Assembly: GCA_027487735.1 (NCBI GenBank)
Contig: JAIYDA010000059.1
Location: forward strand, 1 to 64,000
DNA from: Planctomycetaceae bacterium
GTDB taxonomy: Bacteria; Planctomycetota; Phycisphaerae; Phycisphaerales; UBA1924
Reading direction: 5' to 3'
DNA length: 64,000 nucleotides
The position numbers and the translations under genes are program-made. The notes under the pieces were generated by a model, which was not told the origin of the DNA, did no database searches, and worked only from the letters and a program-made list of their open reading frames with translations. Each line of letters begins with the position of its first letter. Position 1 is the first letter of the stretch. This document shows positions 31,149 to 40,504 of this stretch, one piece after another.

Positions 31149-31736
31149 ATGCGAGTTCGAGTCTTCGACAGCGACGGCGTCTTCCGGGGAGGGCTGCTGC
31201 CCGTTTCAACGTATGACGCCCTGCGCTTCCGTCGCTGGCATGCGCCACCGCATCCTCACTTCGACGAGTTTTTGCTGGATATCGCAGGCATCGACGAGCC
31301 TTGCTACGACAGTTCGTGGTTTCGGGTCTACATGTCAAAGCACCCGGACATCGAGGGTGTCGGCAGTGACAAGTTCGATTCCAACTCGTTCGCCAACAGG
31401 TTTTCGCTTGGCGAAGCACGAGACTGGCTGATGCGGTACGGCTACGCGATCCCGGCGGACCTTCGCGAGTTGTGCTCGACGACCGTGACAGCTCATGGAA
31501 GTTTAGCAGCCGAGTCGCCGCTCGATCCATGGGCGCCATACTTGCCCGCCCGGTGGTTCAAAGATCAGTTCGGGATTCCGCAGGAGCGGTTGCGTGCAGC
31601 GCACCGCGCTGGTCATCTTCGTGCGGAGAAGCAAAGCAAGCGCTACCTCTACTCGGTGCGCGATGCCGCAAGGCTTTGGCCAGAAGACCACATCGTGCTT
31701 CCTCCGCAGCAAAACGCAGCGGCTAATCCCGGCTGA
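31149..31736 (+). CDS. hypothetical protein with C-terminal HTH-like segment
   Basis: 195 residues. The N-terminal 140 residues (starting MRVRVFDSDGVFRGGLLPVS) are not recognised. The C-terminal part, ARWFKDQFGIPQERLRAAHR followed by AGHLRAEKQS and YLYSVRDAARLWPED, has the shape of a MerR/excisionase-type winged helix. It lies alone between the copper module and the phage-like genes, so it could be an excisionase-like factor of the mobile element or a regulator. Base composition matches its phage-like right neighbours rather than the metal genes (visual impression). Confidence 0.55.
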   Translation: MRVRVFDSDGVFRGGLLPVSTYDALRFRRWHAPPHPHFDEFLLDIAGIDEPCYDSSWFRVYMSKHPDIEGVGSDKFDSNSFANRFSLGEARDWLMRYGYAIPADLRELCSTTVTAHGSLAAESPLDPWAPYLPARWFKDQFGIPQERLRAAHRAGHLRAEKQSKRYLYSVRDAARLWPEDHIVLPPQQNAAANPG

Positions 31737-31834
31737 TCGCGGTGGGTAACGGCTAATTGCACGACGAGTCATTCGACTTCGTGACAAGCGAGCTGCTGCT
31801 TGGTAGGGTGATGCTCCACAGAAGGAGATCATCC

Positions 31835-33265
31835 GTGAAACTCACTCGCCTTCCGATTGCTCGCCTCAAGCCCGCCCCGTACAACCCGCGCGTCGATCTC
31901 GTGCCCGGGCACCCCACGTTCGAGAAGCTGCGTCGCAGCATCGAGACGTTCGGCAGTGTCGAGCCCATTGTCTGGAACCGCCGCACGGGGCACGTGGTCG
32001 GGGGTCACCAGCGCCTGAGCGTGCTCAAGCACCTCGGTCACACGCATGTCGATGTGGTGGTCGTTGACTTGGATCTGTCTGCCGAGAAGACGCTCAATCT
32101 CGCGCTCAACCGGATCGTCGGCGAGTGGGACGAAGGCAAGCTTGCCGAACTCCTCAAGGACCTCACTGCCGATCCGTCACTGGACATCGGCCTCACCGGC
32201 TTCGACGGCACGGAGATCGACCACGTGCTCGCGAACGTCGCGACTACCGCCGGGCTCGCGAACGACGATGCGGCGTTCGACCTCGCGGCCAATCTGCAGA
32301 CCGGGAAACCCGCCATCACCAAGCCGGGCGAGTTGATCGTGCTCGGCGATCACCGGCTGCTATGCGGGGACTGCACGGTCGCGGCAGACGTGCAGCGGGT
32401 AATGCACGGGCAGAAAGCGGTGCTGTTTGCGACCGATCCGCCGTACTTGGTGGACTATGACGGCACCAACCACCCGGGCACGAAGTCGGGCAAGCCGAAT
32501 GCGAAGTCACCGGGCGCAACCAGCGTGATGGCGTCGCGTGCGGCATTGCCGTCGATGCGTGCCGCGAACGCGCCAAAGCCACGCACTCGTCCCACGAAGA
32601 ACAAAGACTGGAGCGGTACGTACGGCGTGACGTGGGATGACGCGGATGCCAACACCGACCTCTACGACAACTTCATCGCAGCCGCCGTCGAGCACGCGAT
32701 TACTCCCAATGCCGCGTGGTACTGCTGGCATGCATCGCGCCGGCAGGCCATGCTCGAAGCGGCGTGGATCAAGCACGGGGCCTTTGTCCACTGCCAAATC
32801 ATCTGGGCGAAGAACCGCCCTGTACTCACACGCACGTGGTACGCGTGGCAGCATGAGCCGTGCCTCATGGGATGGCTGCAGGGCAACAAGCCTCCACGCG
32901 CGCAGCGCGATGTGCTGAGCACCGTCTGGCATATCGACACCATTCCCAACGGCGAGCAGCGTCCGGACCACCCCACCCCCAAGCCGCTGGAAGTGTTCGA
33001 GACTCCCATGAAGCAGCACACCAAGCCGGGCGATATCTGCTACGAACCGTTCGCGGGCAGCGGCACGCAGATCATCGCCGCGGAGAAGCTCTCTCGCCGC
33101 TGCTTTGCACTCGAGATCAGTCCCCACTACTGCGATGTCATCGTTAGGCGATGGATTCATGCGGTTGGGCCAGCGAAGGCGCCGCGTGAGCTCGTCAAGC
33201 GCTACGCGGTTCCGGTTCAAGGCGCGACTGTCAAGGCGACTGGCAAGAAGGCGGTGCACGCATGA
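31835..33265 (+). CDS. ParB-like domain fused to a DNA methyltransferase
   Basis: 476 residues from a GTG at 31835 with AAGGAG 7 nt upstream. The N-terminal ParB/Srx-like domain (about 1-95) has GHPTFEKLRRSIETFG and GHVVGGHQRLSVLKHLG. A DNA N-4/N-6 adenine or cytosine methyltransferase of the beta type follows, with motif IV DPPYLVDYDG (about 205) before motif I FAGSGTQIIAAE (about 406). A Ser/Pro/Lys-rich insert sits after motif IV. Such fusions are common next to terminase genes in phages and integrated elements, where they modify element DNA. The stop overlaps the next start. Confidence 0.87.
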   Translation: MKLTRLPIARLKPAPYNPRVDLVPGHPTFEKLRRSIETFGSVEPIVWNRRTGHVVGGHQRLSVLKHLGHTHVDVVVVDLDLSAEKTLNLALNRIVGEWDEGKLAELLKDLTADPSLDIGLTGFDGTEIDHVLANVATTAGLANDDAAFDLAANLQTGKPAITKPGELIVLGDHRLLCGDCTVAADVQRVMHGQKAVLFATDPPYLVDYDGTNHPGTKSGKPNAKSPGATSVMASRAALPSMRAANAPKPRTRPTKNKDWSGTYGVTWDDADANTDLYDNFIAAAVEHAITPNAAWYCWHASRRQAMLEAAWIKHGAFVHCQIIWAKNRPVLTRTWYAWQHEPCLMGWLQGNKPPRAQRDVLSTVWHIDTIPNGEQRPDHPTPKPLEVFETPMKQHTKPGDICYEPFAGSGTQIIAAEKLSRRCFALEISPHYCDVIVRRWIHAVGPAKAPRELVKRYAVPVQGATVKATGKKAVHA

Positions 33266-33972
33266 GCCGACCACGCATGCATTCATCGCAGGGAAGCGGG
33301 GAGTCTCATGCTGTGCCGACAGTGCACGACGACACGGGCGGCATGGAGCGGTCACTTGAGTTGCTCGCCAAAGTCCGTGCAGGCACGCTGTCCGGCAAGA
33401 TGCTCGGCGCAACCGAGCGCCAAGCTCTGGTTGCGCTGTTGGCGGCGGACGGTCTCTCGGGACCCGAGATCGCCCAGATCCTGCAGGTGTCGGACCGCAC
33501 CGTGGAGCGTGACCGCCGCGACATTCGTGATCGTCACGCGTTACCGCGTGACCCCAAGCTCGTTGAACAAATGGCCGGGCGCATTCTCGCCGAGGCGGAG
33601 CTATCCATCCAGCGCATCCGGCGCACAGCCCGTGAACGCGAAGTGGACCCCGCCGTCAAGATCGATGCCGAACACCGCTGTTTCCAGATCGTCGACTCGG
33701 CGGTCGAGAGATTACAGAAGCTGGGCTATCTCCCGACGGCGGCAATGCGCGTGCAGGCCGACATCACGCACCAAGCAGCCGACCTGCCCAGCGCCGAAGA
33801 TCTTGAGAAGCAGGTGGCCGGGCTGCGCGAACTCGTGTCAGCGACCGGAAAGCCTGATCCGGCGTTGCTTGAGTCCATCAGCAGCATGTCCACCGCGCTG
33901 ACCAGAGCGCGCGTGGCGACGCAGGTCAAGCACGTGTCCAACACGGCGGCTGCTCCTCACACGCCGCGTTGA
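33262..33972 (+). CDS. HTH protein, probable terminase small subunit
   Basis: 236 residues. An HTH of the LuxR/sigma type (about 50-90, LLAADGLSGPEIAQILQVSD) is followed by a helical middle (about 95-160) and a Gln/Ala-rich tail. It overlaps the methyltransferase gene by 4 bp and the terminase large-subunit gene follows, so a small-subunit role in recognising DNA for packaging is likely. Sequence alone does not prove it; a transcriptional regulator is possible. Confidence 0.6.
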   Translation: MSRPRMHSSQGSGESHAVPTVHDDTGGMERSLELLAKVRAGTLSGKMLGATERQALVALLAADGLSGPEIAQILQVSDRTVERDRRDIRDRHALPRDPKLVEQMAGRILAEAELSIQRIRRTAREREVDPAVKIDAEHRCFQIVDSAVERLQKLGYLPTAAMRVQADITHQAADLPSAEDLEKQVAGLRELVSATGKPDPALLESISSMSTALTRARVATQVKHVSNTAAAPHTPR

Positions 33973-34046
33973 ACTTCCATGTCATTCTGTCCGTGGTCCG
34001 TTACCTCACGCGCGTCATTGCACGTCTACCGAGAGGACACATCGTC

Positions 34047-35678
34047 ATGCAGATCGCCCCCGAGTACATGCCCGCGCTCCAGCGTGAACTCTCCGCCCAT
34101 CGTCGGCGGATCGCTTCGACTTCACCGCAGCTCTTTGCCCGCATCTATCTCAGCAGTGCGTTCATCGTCGCGCCGTCGCGCATGCACACGGAGATCTTCA
34201 ACTGCTTGCAGACCCTGCATGAGCGGCGCGGCAATCACGTCGCCATCGCCGCGCCACGCGGGCACGCCAAGAGCACCGTTGTCACGCTGGCGTACGTGCT
34301 CTGGTGCCTGCTTTATGGCGTTGAGCCGTTCGTAGTCGTAGCGTCGGGTACCGAACAGCAGGCCGCGCGGTTGGTCGAGCATGTTCGCGTGCAGCTTGAA
34401 TCCAACCCGCTGCTCCAGCAGGATTTCCCAGAGCTTGCGGATGTCCGCCGCATCACGCCATGGCGCAAAGACACGCTCAAACTTCCAGCTCGCTCGGGTA
34501 CCGGCAGTCTGCTGATGGCTTTCTCCAGTGGTCAAAACCTCCGCGGCATCCGCTTCGGAAAGCACAGACCGACCTTGATCGTCGTGGACGACATCGAGGA
34601 CAAGCAGAACGTGGTCTACGAAGAGCAGCGTGCCAAGCTCAGTGACTGGTTCCACAGCACGCTGCTCAAGGCTGGTTCGCCCGACACCAACGTCATCGTC
34701 GTCGGCACCGTGCTGCACCACGATGCGCTGCTCGCAAACCTGCTGGACGGCGCCAAACGCCCCGGTTGGCTGACGTTCCGGTATCAGGCCGTGGAGCGTT
34801 TCTGTGATCATCCCGAGCTGTGGGATCAGTACAGCGCCATTGCTTCAGGTCAGCAGCCGTATCCAGCTCCGCCTGCGACCGGCGGCCAGTGGGGCGAGAA
34901 GGGTGCGAAGCAGTTTCTGACCCACAACAAAGACCAGATGGCGAAAGGTGCCGTCGTGCTCTGGCCCCAGCAGTATGACTATGACCATCTGATGCACGTG
35001 CGCCTGCGCGAGGGCGAAGCTGCGTTTCAAGCAGAGTTCCAGAACCAGCCGCTGGATCCTCAGGCGTGCGTGTTCGCACACGCGAAACTGCGCATGTGGG
35101 ACGATATCGCGCCGACACCGGAAGACCTGCTGCGGAAGTTCAGCCCTGGATATGGACGGATCAATGGCGCGTTCTACGGCGCTTGCGATCCCAGCCTTGG
35201 CAACGATCCCCATCGCGGCGACTACAGCGCGATCGTGATTCTGTTTGTGCCCGATAGTGACGATGACGAACGCAAGACCAAGTACGTGCTCGTGGCCGAT
35301 ATCGCACGCCGTACGCCCGATGAGACGATTGCCAAGATCGTCCAGTACGCCCGTATCTACAATTTCCGCCGATTCGGTGTCGAGGGCAATCAGTTCCAAG
35401 AGCTCATGATTAATGATCTCAAGCGTCGGTCGCAGCAAGCCGGAACGCACATTACGATCGAGGACATCAAGAGTCGCTCCAACAAACAGCAGCGCATCAT
35501 GGCCATCGAAGCCGAGGTGAGCCAAGGCCTGATCGCGTTCACCCGGCGACACTCGCTGCTGCTCGAGCAACTCCGCACCTTCCCAGGCGGCAAGTACGAC
35601 GATGGACCTGATGCGATGGAAATGGCAGTGGCCATGGCAAACAAGCCCAGCGGTTGTTGGTGGGGACCGATTCTCTAA
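34047..35678 (+). CDS. phage terminase large subunit
   Basis: 543 residues from the ATG at 34047 with GAGAGGA upstream; the frame is open from 33969 (TTG), overlapping the previous gene. The ATPase half has Walker A APRGHAKST (about 68-76) and Walker B LIVVDDIED (about 177-185). The RNase H-like nuclease half has YGACDPSLGNDPHRGDYSAI (about 380), a middle Glu region near EGNQ and a final DGPDAMEMAV (about 520). All expected catalytic acids appear present, so it may be active. There are no portal, capsid or tail genes nearby. Confidence 0.9.
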   Translation: MQIAPEYMPALQRELSAHRRRIASTSPQLFARIYLSSAFIVAPSRMHTEIFNCLQTLHERRGNHVAIAAPRGHAKSTVVTLAYVLWCLLYGVEPFVVVASGTEQQAARLVEHVRVQLESNPLLQQDFPELADVRRITPWRKDTLKLPARSGTGSLLMAFSSGQNLRGIRFGKHRPTLIVVDDIEDKQNVVYEEQRAKLSDWFHSTLLKAGSPDTNVIVVGTVLHHDALLANLLDGAKRPGWLTFRYQAVERFCDHPELWDQYSAIASGQQPYPAPPATGGQWGEKGAKQFLTHNKDQMAKGAVVLWPQQYDYDHLMHVRLREGEAAFQAEFQNQPLDPQACVFAHAKLRMWDDIAPTPEDLLRKFSPGYGRINGAFYGACDPSLGNDPHRGDYSAIVILFVPDSDDDERKTKYVLVADIARRTPDETIAKIVQYARIYNFRRFGVEGNQFQELMINDLKRRSQQAGTHITIEDIKSRSNKQQRIMAIEAEVSQGLIAFTRRHSLLLEQLRTFPGGKYDDGPDAMEMAVAMANKPSGCWWGPIL

Positions 35679-35706
35679 GCATGCAGGAGTGAGATCAGTC
35701 GAACAC

Positions 35707-35907
35707 ATGGTGACCTTTGGTGATGTGCACCGCGCTGGTGACGGCTGCATCGCCTACTTCCTTGGCGATCAGGCGACTCTGAGGAATAGCACGCGACTGC
35801 GGCACATCAGCGATCGGGCCAGGAACGGGGTGGTGTTGGTGTCGCCCGATGGGGCGATTGTCAGCGTGCAGCACGTTCCGCCGAAGCGTCGGTGGCGGGC
35901 GCTCTAG
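35707..35907 (+). CDS. small hypothetical protein
   Basis: 66 residues from the ATG at 35707. It reads as a compact alpha/beta protein (DGCIAYFLGDQATLRNSTRL, then NGVVLVSPDGAIVSVQHVPP and a basic C-terminus). It lies 28 bp after the terminase gene and its last 47 bp overlap the 3' end of jetD on the other strand. No family recognised. Confidence 0.4.
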   Translation: MVTFGDVHRAGDGCIAYFLGDQATLRNSTRLRHISDRARNGVVLVSPDGAIVSVQHVPPKRRWRAL

Positions 35908-37114
35908 ACGGCGCAGTATCGGTGAGGCTACAAGAACGAACTGCGTACACGCCTGTCTTCGGCTCGAACTCGCGGGCGAACTTGTCCAAGACAGCAGCTT
36001 GCGGGATGCGTTCCTGCTCGAGCCGCAGGCCTTGCCTGTCACAGACATCGAGCGCGTCCGCCTCAGTCGGGGTCAGGTGCGCCGGTCGTGCAGCGGTTCG
36101 GCGGCCACTGCCCGGGCCGGTGAGATGTCGGTATCGCTCGAGCGTCTCACGGTCCATGAAGATACTGCTGGTGGCAGCGTAGATCGCGCGCACCCGAGAC
36201 AGGATCTCGAGTCCCTCGCGATCCAGATCCCCCCAGTACCACACGCGCGCATGCTGAAGCCACTGGACATACCGCAGGAGCGACACCCCATTCCCCAGCC
36301 CACCGATCGCGATCGCTCGGGTGCACATGGGCAGCGTCATCAGATTCACACGGTTCTCCACGATTACCGCGTTGATGCCCCGTATATCCCACGCGCCGAG
36401 CGTGTGCAAGGGCACGGCGAGGGCGTCGCAGGGAAAGCCGAGCTCAGCCTGCACGGCGCGATCGAGAAAACGAACGAAGATGTCGGGCTCGTGATAGCGA
36501 AGGCCGAACCTGCGCCCAAAGTGGTTCTCGTCCGCACGCACCTCGTGCGGTGGGAGCACCAGGTCCAGCCATTGCGAAAGGACGCGCTCATATCGCTCGA
36601 TAAACTTCGAATCCACCGTCAACGGCAGCTCGCGAGTGAACCTGTTGGGCCGAGGGTGATCGCGGAAGTACCGAACGACCTCGAGTAGGCCATCCAGGTC
36701 GGCCGCTGCGTCCGTCACCGCGGCGAGGTGTGACCTGACCCACGACTGCAGTACCGGGAACTCCGAGCGCAGACGGGCCACCGCCTCGGTGAACCGTCGG
36801 AACTCGCTCTCCTTGCCGACAAGCCGCAGCAGATCGAGCTCCGTCGCGATGAACACCTTGCTGGGGAAGAGGTTCTTGCCGTGCCGCCTGGACTGGAGTT
36901 CCTTCCATTCCACCGAGTAGCCGTACCCCAGCACGTCCTTCGAGCCCTCGCGCAGGCGTCTCACGTTGTCGATCGCGGCGACGACGTCAGGGCCGGGGTC
37001 CATCTTGGCGGGCACGCGGCGCGGAAAGTACCCAGGGTCGCCCTCAACCCACGACCGCAGGTATTCGCGATAGATGGCGAGCGCTTTGCGCGAGATATCG
37101 TCAGGCTGGATCAT
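35861..37114 (-). CDS. jetD: Wadjet system JetD nuclease subunit (DUF3322/DUF2220)
   Basis: 417 residues. The N-terminal half (about 1-190) matches the DUF3322 layout. The C-terminal half is a Toprim-like DUF2220 domain with INAVIVENRVNL (about 262), where the acidic Glu lies, and VWYWGDLDREGLEIL (about 305), giving the DxD. JetD is the topoisomerase VI A-like nuclease that cuts circular plasmid DNA after JetABC extrudes a loop. The gene starts 3 bp after jetC. The last 40 or so residues (after ERIPQAAVLDKF) are a low-complexity Ser/Ala/Arg tail whose gene end overlaps the convergent small gene by 47 bp. Confidence 0.9.
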   Translation of the reverse strand: MIQPDDISRKALAIYREYLRSWVEGDPGYFPRRVPAKMDPGPDVVAAIDNVRRLREGSKDVLGYGYSVEWKELQSRRHGKNLFPSKVFIATELDLLRLVGKESEFRRFTEAVARLRSEFPVLQSWVRSHLAAVTDAAADLDGLLEVVRYFRDHPRPNRFTRELPLTVDSKFIERYERVLSQWLDLVLPPHEVRADENHFGRRFGLRYHEPDIFVRFLDRAVQAELGFPCDALAVPLHTLGAWDIRGINAVIVENRVNLMTLPMCTRAIAIGGLGNGVSLLRYVQWLQHARVWYWGDLDREGLEILSRVRAIYAATSSIFMDRETLERYRHLTGPGSGRRTAARPAHLTPTEADALDVCDRQGLRLEQERIPQAAVLDKFAREFEPKTGVYAVRSCSLTDTAPSRAPATDASAERAAR

Positions 37115-37117
37115 GGG

Positions 37118-40100
37118 TCACGCACGCATCGCCGATGTGGTAGCGGGCACGACCGCCGCGCGGCCGAGGTCGGTGTCCTCGAACTCCCTTGCCGTCATGC
37201 TGAAGATTTCCGAGTGATGCGCCTTGGGGTCCTTGACGACATGCAGATAGCACTCCACGTACGGTTCCGTCACGCGGGCCTTGGCATCCAAGGGAGCCAC
37301 GATCAGCAGCTGAAGCCCAAACTGCCGGAAGAGCCTCAGGGCGTACTCCGCATACCGGTCGTCGACCTTTGAGAACATCTCGTCGACGACCACGAAGTGG
37401 AAGCGATCGCTGCTGGGGCGGGCGGGATCGATGTCGAACTGGTATGCGATGGCAGCAACGAGGATAGTGAACGCGAGCTTAGCCTTTTCCCCGCCGGACT
37501 GGCCCGAGCTGTCCTCGTAGTAGTGCCGCTCAGCACCCGACTCGGCGTCAAGCTCGCGTGCGGCAAAGTCGAACCACCGCCTGACGTCGGTGACCTTTTC
37601 CCGCCAGCGCTCCTCCTCGCGAAGTCTCTGGATCAGCTTCGCGATCCGAACGTACCGAGCCTCGCCCGCGGCCAGCGTCCCCTCGAACGAATCGGCGAGG
37701 CACTCCCGCAGACTCGCCTGGAACTGCTGGATCTCCGCGTCCCGCACCCCACGCGGCTCGAGCTTCATGTACGTCCCGGGTCTGTACTCGAGCTGCCTCA
37801 GCGACCGGTTTAGGACTTCGATCTTCTGTTCGATCTCCTGTTTCTCGGTCTGGAACGCGCCGTTCAGGATGCCAATCTCCTGCGTGACTTTCTCGTTGAG
37901 CCGCTCCTTGAAGCGATTCTCGTGCCGCGGCAGACCCTCGCGGCGGATGTGCTCGCACGCGGCGGAGAAACTCTGCAGGTACTCGATGGACGCATCCAGA
38001 TCGGCCTGTTGGTCGGGGAAGTCCCGCAGGTACCGGTTCATGAGGCTGCAAATCTCACGCTCCAGCGGTTCCAGCTCTTTCGTGAGTCGCTCCACCTCGG
38101 CCTGCCGAGCCGAGAGAAAGGCCGCCTCGCGCTGTGTCACGTCGTGGGCGGTCAGTGGCTCGTGCTCGAAGAGCTTCGACAGTGCGGGGAAAAACGCCTC
38201 GTGCCGCGACCATTCCCCTGTCTGCCGGAGCGACGAGATGACCCGGCTCGCCTCCTCGATCTGACGCTCCGCGAACCGCAAGTCCTGCGACGCACGCTCA
38301 TGCTGCCGAATCGCTTGGTCGCGATTCTCACTCAATCGCTTCTTAGCCGCCTCTACTTCGGCGACGCGTGCGCGCAGCAACTTCAACGCTTCACTCGACT
38401 CCTCAAGCGCCCGCTTTTCCTGTCGAAGAGCCGCGATAGCGAATTGTTCGGATTCGAAGTCGATCAGCGCGAATGAGTTGATCTCTTGCAGCACCTGCGC
38501 GGCGCGCCTTTGCCCCTCGAGGCCGGCAATCTCCGCGTTGAGCTTGGTGACACGAGCATCCAGGTTGCGAATCTCGTCTTCGAGCCGCCTGACGTTGTCG
38601 GAAATCGCCTTTCGCTTCTCGCGGTTGTCCCACCCGAGCACGAAATCACGCGGATCGAAGGCGCGGTCCCGGTCGTCCTTCTCGTGGCGAGATCCCCTGC
38701 CCTTGATGTGTCGTTCACGCGTGAGCGCCATGTCGTGTGCGGCTTGAAACTGCTCGATCGTGTCGCAGCACAGGTAATTGAACCTCTCCTCAAGTTCCGC
38801 CTTAACCCAGGGAGCCAGCCCGTGGCCGTCCTTGACCTTCACCTTTCGGAGTAGGGACTGGGGGTGCACGACCGGACGGGAGTGAGGCGCGGCGCGCCCA
38901 CTAACGCGGAGGTACACCAGCTTCTGGCCAAAGCCGCGTCCGTCGCGGATTCGGTTCCGATCAATGTGGGCGCTGACAACCGCATAGTGCTTCTGCGGGA
39001 CCAGCAGACTGAGCGCAAACGACCGGAGGACTAGCTCGATTGAAGCCTCCCAACTTTTCTCTTCAGCGGGAACGGCGATGAGCTCCGCCGCGAACGGGAG
39101 CTCGCTGTCCGGGAGCCGCAGCGCTTCGCAGAGCTGTCGGCGGATCTCCACGTGGCTCTCGGGTAGCTTGGTGTGGCGGGTGCCGAGGGCCTCCAGTTCC
39201 CGCTTACTCTCACCCAGTTCGCGGTGCGCGTCACCGCGATCGAGAACGACATCCTGGTGCTCTCGCCGCAGCGCTTCCTCGCGGGCATCAAGCGCCTTGA
39301 TGAACTCGGGCAGGCGCTGGTGCAGCGAGCGCAGGGCGGCGTCGTCGGTCACTTCCGCGCCAATCCCGGTCGTCACGAGGGCCGCGGCGAACCGCGTGCT
39401 GCGCTCGCGCCGGGTGGTGCTCTCGGTCTCGTGCTGTCTGATCAGGAGGGGAAGCTGGCGAAGCCTCTCGCCCCCGGCGTTCTCGATTTCGTTCTTCAGT
39501 TGCCGTTCTTGCTCGGCCGCGTCCCGCAGCGAGCTATCGAGGCGCTCCCTGGTGGCGACAAGGGCTGAGAGCTCCCTCGTCAGCGAAGCTGCCGCGGGAC
39601 CGAGCAGCTCAACCGTCATCGCCCGAAAGTACGGGCCAGCGGCGCTGCGCATCGACCGAGCAAGCAGCAGTGCTTCCGACTGCTCAGTGAAGATCGCGCC
39701 CTTCGTCGCGATCGGCGTGAGAAGTTCGAACTGCCGCCGGACCCGCAGCAGGCTCTGGTACGCTTCAGTGAGCTGGGTGAAGTGCGTCTGCAGCGTCTCG
39801 ATCTTCTCCATCCACGGCTTCGGCTCGAGCATGTGCTCGCGGATGAACCTGTTCAGACTTTGAATGTCTTTGACCGCGACGGTCTGATTGAACACGTCCA
39901 TCGCCTTCGGTTGCATGCCGGTGAGCTTTGTGATCCAGCCGTGGTACTCCGTGTACTTGTCGGTGGCGCGGAATCCGCGTTTTTCCAGTTGCTGTTTCAC
40001 TCTCTCGGTGGTGGCCAGGTTGGCGCAGTGCTCGGCGATTGACCGCTCTGCCTGCGAGAACGCGTAGACCTTCTCCACGCCGCCATCGCCGCCGAGGTAG

Positions 40101-40504
40101 AGAACCTGCGCGACCGTGAACGCCTCGCCACGTTCGTTCTTGAAGGTGGCGAGCAGGGTCGAGTAGTGCTTTCCATCGGGCCGAAGGAACTGGACCTCCG
40201 CCCGATTGTCCTCATCCCGGCTCCGTCGGTCGAAGGCCCCCTTGACGTAGCTCCGCTCGTCGCGCTCAGTCTTCTGAGCGCCGGCGGCGACGTTGTAGTT
40301 GCGCACGACCGGCCGCACGAACAGGGTTAGGAGGGCATCGACCAGAGTGGACTTGCCCGAGCCGTTCTGGCCGATCAGGAGCGTGGTTGCTCTGCACGGC
40401 CGTACTACGTGCACCGTTCCTCGGCTGCTGTCGAAGGTTCCCCAGTTTGAGACCTCGAGCTTCTCGAGCCGGAATCCGGGTCTTGGTTGTGGGGCGTCAT
40501 GCAT
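37118..40504 (-). CDS. jetC: Wadjet system JetC SMC-like ATPase
   Basis: 1128 residues from the ATG at 40504, which overlaps the jetB stop. Walker A is GQNGSGKS (residues 45-52). Long coiled-coil arms follow (about 300-480 and 640-900) with a hinge-like globular part (about 500-620). The C-terminal head has SSGQSGGEKAKLAFTIL as signature and FVVVDEMFSKVD as Walker B. This is the MukB-like motor of Wadjet, which together with JetA and JetB extrudes DNA loops. Both ATPase halves look intact. Confidence 0.93.
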   Translation of the reverse strand: MHDAPQPRPGFRLEKLEVSNWGTFDSSRGTVHVVRPCRATTLLIGQNGSGKSTLVDALLTLFVRPVVRNYNVAAGAQKTERDERSYVKGAFDRRSRDEDNRAEVQFLRPDGKHYSTLLATFKNERGEAFTVAQVLYLGGDGGVEKVYAFSQAERSIAEHCANLATTERVKQQLEKRGFRATDKYTEYHGWITKLTGMQPKAMDVFNQTVAVKDIQSLNRFIREHMLEPKPWMEKIETLQTHFTQLTEAYQSLLRVRRQFELLTPIATKGAIFTEQSEALLLARSMRSAAGPYFRAMTVELLGPAAASLTRELSALVATRERLDSSLRDAAEQERQLKNEIENAGGERLRQLPLLIRQHETESTTRRERSTRFAAALVTTGIGAEVTDDAALRSLHQRLPEFIKALDAREEALRREHQDVVLDRGDAHRELGESKRELEALGTRHTKLPESHVEIRRQLCEALRLPDSELPFAAELIAVPAEEKSWEASIELVLRSFALSLLVPQKHYAVVSAHIDRNRIRDGRGFGQKLVYLRVSGRAAPHSRPVVHPQSLLRKVKVKDGHGLAPWVKAELEERFNYLCCDTIEQFQAAHDMALTRERHIKGRGSRHEKDDRDRAFDPRDFVLGWDNREKRKAISDNVRRLEDEIRNLDARVTKLNAEIAGLEGQRRAAQVLQEINSFALIDFESEQFAIAALRQEKRALEESSEALKLLRARVAEVEAAKKRLSENRDQAIRQHERASQDLRFAERQIEEASRVISSLRQTGEWSRHEAFFPALSKLFEHEPLTAHDVTQREAAFLSARQAEVERLTKELEPLEREICSLMNRYLRDFPDQQADLDASIEYLQSFSAACEHIRREGLPRHENRFKERLNEKVTQEIGILNGAFQTEKQEIEQKIEVLNRSLRQLEYRPGTYMKLEPRGVRDAEIQQFQASLRECLADSFEGTLAAGEARYVRIAKLIQRLREEERWREKVTDVRRWFDFAARELDAESGAERHYYEDSSGQSGGEKAKLAFTILVAAIAYQFDIDPARPSSDRFHFVVVDEMFSKVDDRYAEYALRLFRQFGLQLLIVAPLDAKARVTEPYVECYLHVVKDPKAHHSEIFSMTAREFEDTDLGRAAVVPATTSAMRA

